A DNA stretch of 54,294 bases from CAYVQB01 sp964453985 (lineage in GTDB: Bacteria > Babelota > Babeliae > Babelales > UASB340). The stretch lies in the NCBI GenBank assembly GCA_964453985.1, contig CAYVQB010000002.1, positions 1 to 54,294 of the forward strand. Reading direction: 5' to 3'. The translations under genes were made by a program, and so were the position numbers. This document shows, one piece after another, positions 53,268-54,294 of this stretch. Under the pieces are notes generated by a model. It made no database searches, was not told the origin of the DNA, and worked only from the letters and a program-made list of their open reading frames with translations. The number at the start of each line of letters is the position of its first letter. The first letter of the stretch is position 1.

Positions 53268-53699
53268 TTAATATAGTAATTCGTCCATTATACTCAAGAT
53301 ATTTTTTGTATTTTGTTTAAGACGAGAGTATTCCGCACCTACAAAATCAATTTCTCTTAACCTCTTCATATTTCTATTTAATTCACTTACTGAACGCTTA
53401 ATAATATTAAAAGTTACTAAAGCCTGAGGCACATCAGAAGCTTTAATAAACTTTTCATGCTGACTATTAAGAAACTTTAAAATCTCTTCTATATGCTTAG
53501 CTTTCTTAATGAGTACTTCTTGCTTAGAAGTAGCATCTATATTTCCATTAAGATTCTCATTAACAACCTTTGAATGCTTCGCCCACTGAGCTCTTCTTTT
53601 ATCTACTCGAGGATCACCGACGAACATACCGTAACAAACTGTTTGTAAACTCAAAACACTAAAAAGTGCTAACAATATAAATCTTTTATTAATCTTCAT
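53268..53699 (-). CDS. Small secreted protein of the cluster family
   Basis: 143 aa. Signal peptide MKINKRFILLALFSVLSLQT..CYG; RRAQWAKHSK (about 35-44) and the helical middle resemble the N-terminal and central parts of 50706-51851. It lacks the C-terminal LW-AYY motif. Leader AGAGGTTAATT-ATG as in the neighbours. Probably a shortened duplicate. Confidence 0.65.
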   Translation of the reverse strand: MKINKRFILLALFSVLSLQTVCYGMFVGDPRVDKRRAQWAKHSKVVNENLNGNIDATSKQEVLIKKAKHIEEILKFLNSQHEKFIKASDVPQALVTFNIIKRSVSELNRNMKRLREIDFVGAEYSRLKQNTKNILSIMDELLY

Positions 53700-53742
53700 A
53701 ATTAACCTCTATTTATTTAAAAATTTAATTTTAATTTTAATT

Positions 53743-54294
53743 TTACAAAGCAAACGCGAAAGCCATAAAATCGCTTGAAGCGGCCTTACAGCTACTAGCC
53801 TTAGTAAGTTTTCTTCTTAAGCTTGCTAACGAAATCTTATGAGCATGAATAGATTCAAAAAAGGTCGTCCTTGCTTCCGGATCAGACGAAACCCATTTCA
53901 GAGCTAAAGCTTCTTGTAGAAAGCTCTCAACCTTGGCTCCAAAAAGTTCTAATTCTTTTACAATCATAGGTATTTCAACACATACCCCTGGCCAGCCAGC
54001 TTTTTCGACTAAGTTGGATAATTTCACATACTCCCCATTAAGACTCTTAAAACCGATTTGAAGAGGATGATCGTTACTTCCTTCAAATCGTGATAACTCA
54101 TGAGAAAACAAGCTCATTACACAATCAGCCCGAAAACCACAAAAATCTCTATAATGGCAATCCTGAATAGCAATACCGTATTCTTCTGTAAGAAATGATC
54201 CTTCTAAAGGATGTATGTATTTAATGCCACACATCTCGTGAGCTATAATACACAAAGACTCTTCATTCTTCGCTTCTTCTAACCTACGTCTAAG
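53743..54294 (-). CDS. Partial gene at the right edge, unknown function
   Basis: At least 183 codons, open to the window edge on the minus strand, so the true start lies outside. It reads RRRLEEAKNEESLCIIAHEM at the edge, then a Cys/His-rich part (QDCHYRDFCGFRADC) and a helical C-terminus (ASLRRKLTKASSCKAASSDF). It precedes the secreted-protein cluster with the same kind of leader downstream. It has no similarity that I can see to the neighbours. Family unknown. Confidence 0.55.
   Translation of the reverse strand, partial: LRRRLEEAKNEESLCIIAHEMCGIKYIHPLEGSFLTEEYGIAIQDCHYRDFCGFRADCVMSLFSHELSRFEGSNDHPLQIGFKSLNGEYVKLSNLVEKAGWPGVCVEIPMIVKELELFGAKVESFLQEALALKWVSSDPEARTTFFESIHAHKISLASLRRKLTKASSCKAASSDFMAFAFAL

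Noticed and set aside
53743..54294. Zinc-protease motif at AHEM and SHEL
   Set aside because: Neither has the second His of HExxH.
1..54294. CRISPR arrays, transposase genes, tRNA or rRNA genes
   Set aside because: None seen when scanning both strands for regular repeats, transposase motifs or tRNA T-arm sequences.

Overview
The window looks like a chromosome segment of a reduced, AT-rich, host-associated Gram-negative bacterium, most likely of the candidate phylum Dependentiae (TM6). This is inferred from the mix of features: secreted ankyrin, F-box and leucine-rich-repeat proteins, many Sec-exported proteins without recognisable families, a pair of large outer-membrane beta-barrel proteins, and lipid-export genes (Lnt-like, LptF/G) beside a compact housekeeping set. 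No 16S rRNA or tRNA gene is visible to confirm it. Two runs of 100 N (30544-30643 and 36217-36316) are assembly gaps; each falls inside a gene.

Layout. 1-12 kb: the 5' end of rsmH, a duplicated-domain lipoprotein, dnaA, a TPR lipoprotein, secreted proteins of unknown function, an operon of three pseudopilin-like genes ending in a short Lnt-like gene, then rplI-dnaB-ruvC. 12-21 kb: accessory material (a decayed dnaB/ruvC duplication with an ankyrin-gene relic, LRR and F-box genes, one split by a frameshift) around recF-dnaN, then an F-box/LRR protein, an Ogg2-type DNA glycosylase and two ankyrin proteins. 21-30 kb: xerC/D, proS, a secreted protein with a Josephin-like Cys-His-Asn signature, gmk, and two tandem beta-barrel proteins. 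30-39 kb: a long minus-strand housekeeping run, carD-miaA-ppiD-recA-infC-rpmI-rplT-zapB-like-zapA-rny-ymdB-lptF/G. 39-46 kb: small secreted proteins, a flippase-like protein, an F-box/LRR gene and a three-gene LRR array of shrinking size. 46.2-47.3 kb: a gene-free region of odd composition with nested inverted repeats. 47.3-54.3 kb: dnaK, then a minus-strand cluster of related secreted proteins of unknown family.

How it fits together. Core replication, recombination, translation and envelope genes are conserved and tightly packed (ATGA overlaps, terminator stems that run into coding ends). Between them sits a fast-changing set of exported proteins. Four F-box/LRR proteins and one putative deubiquitinase-like protease together suggest interference with a eukaryotic host's ubiquitin system. 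The repeated pattern 'signal peptide, then small residue, Met, acidic residue' across unrelated exported families, and the mosaic signal peptides in the last 5 kb, are the least expected observations. All functional assignments rest on motifs read by eye; no database search was run.
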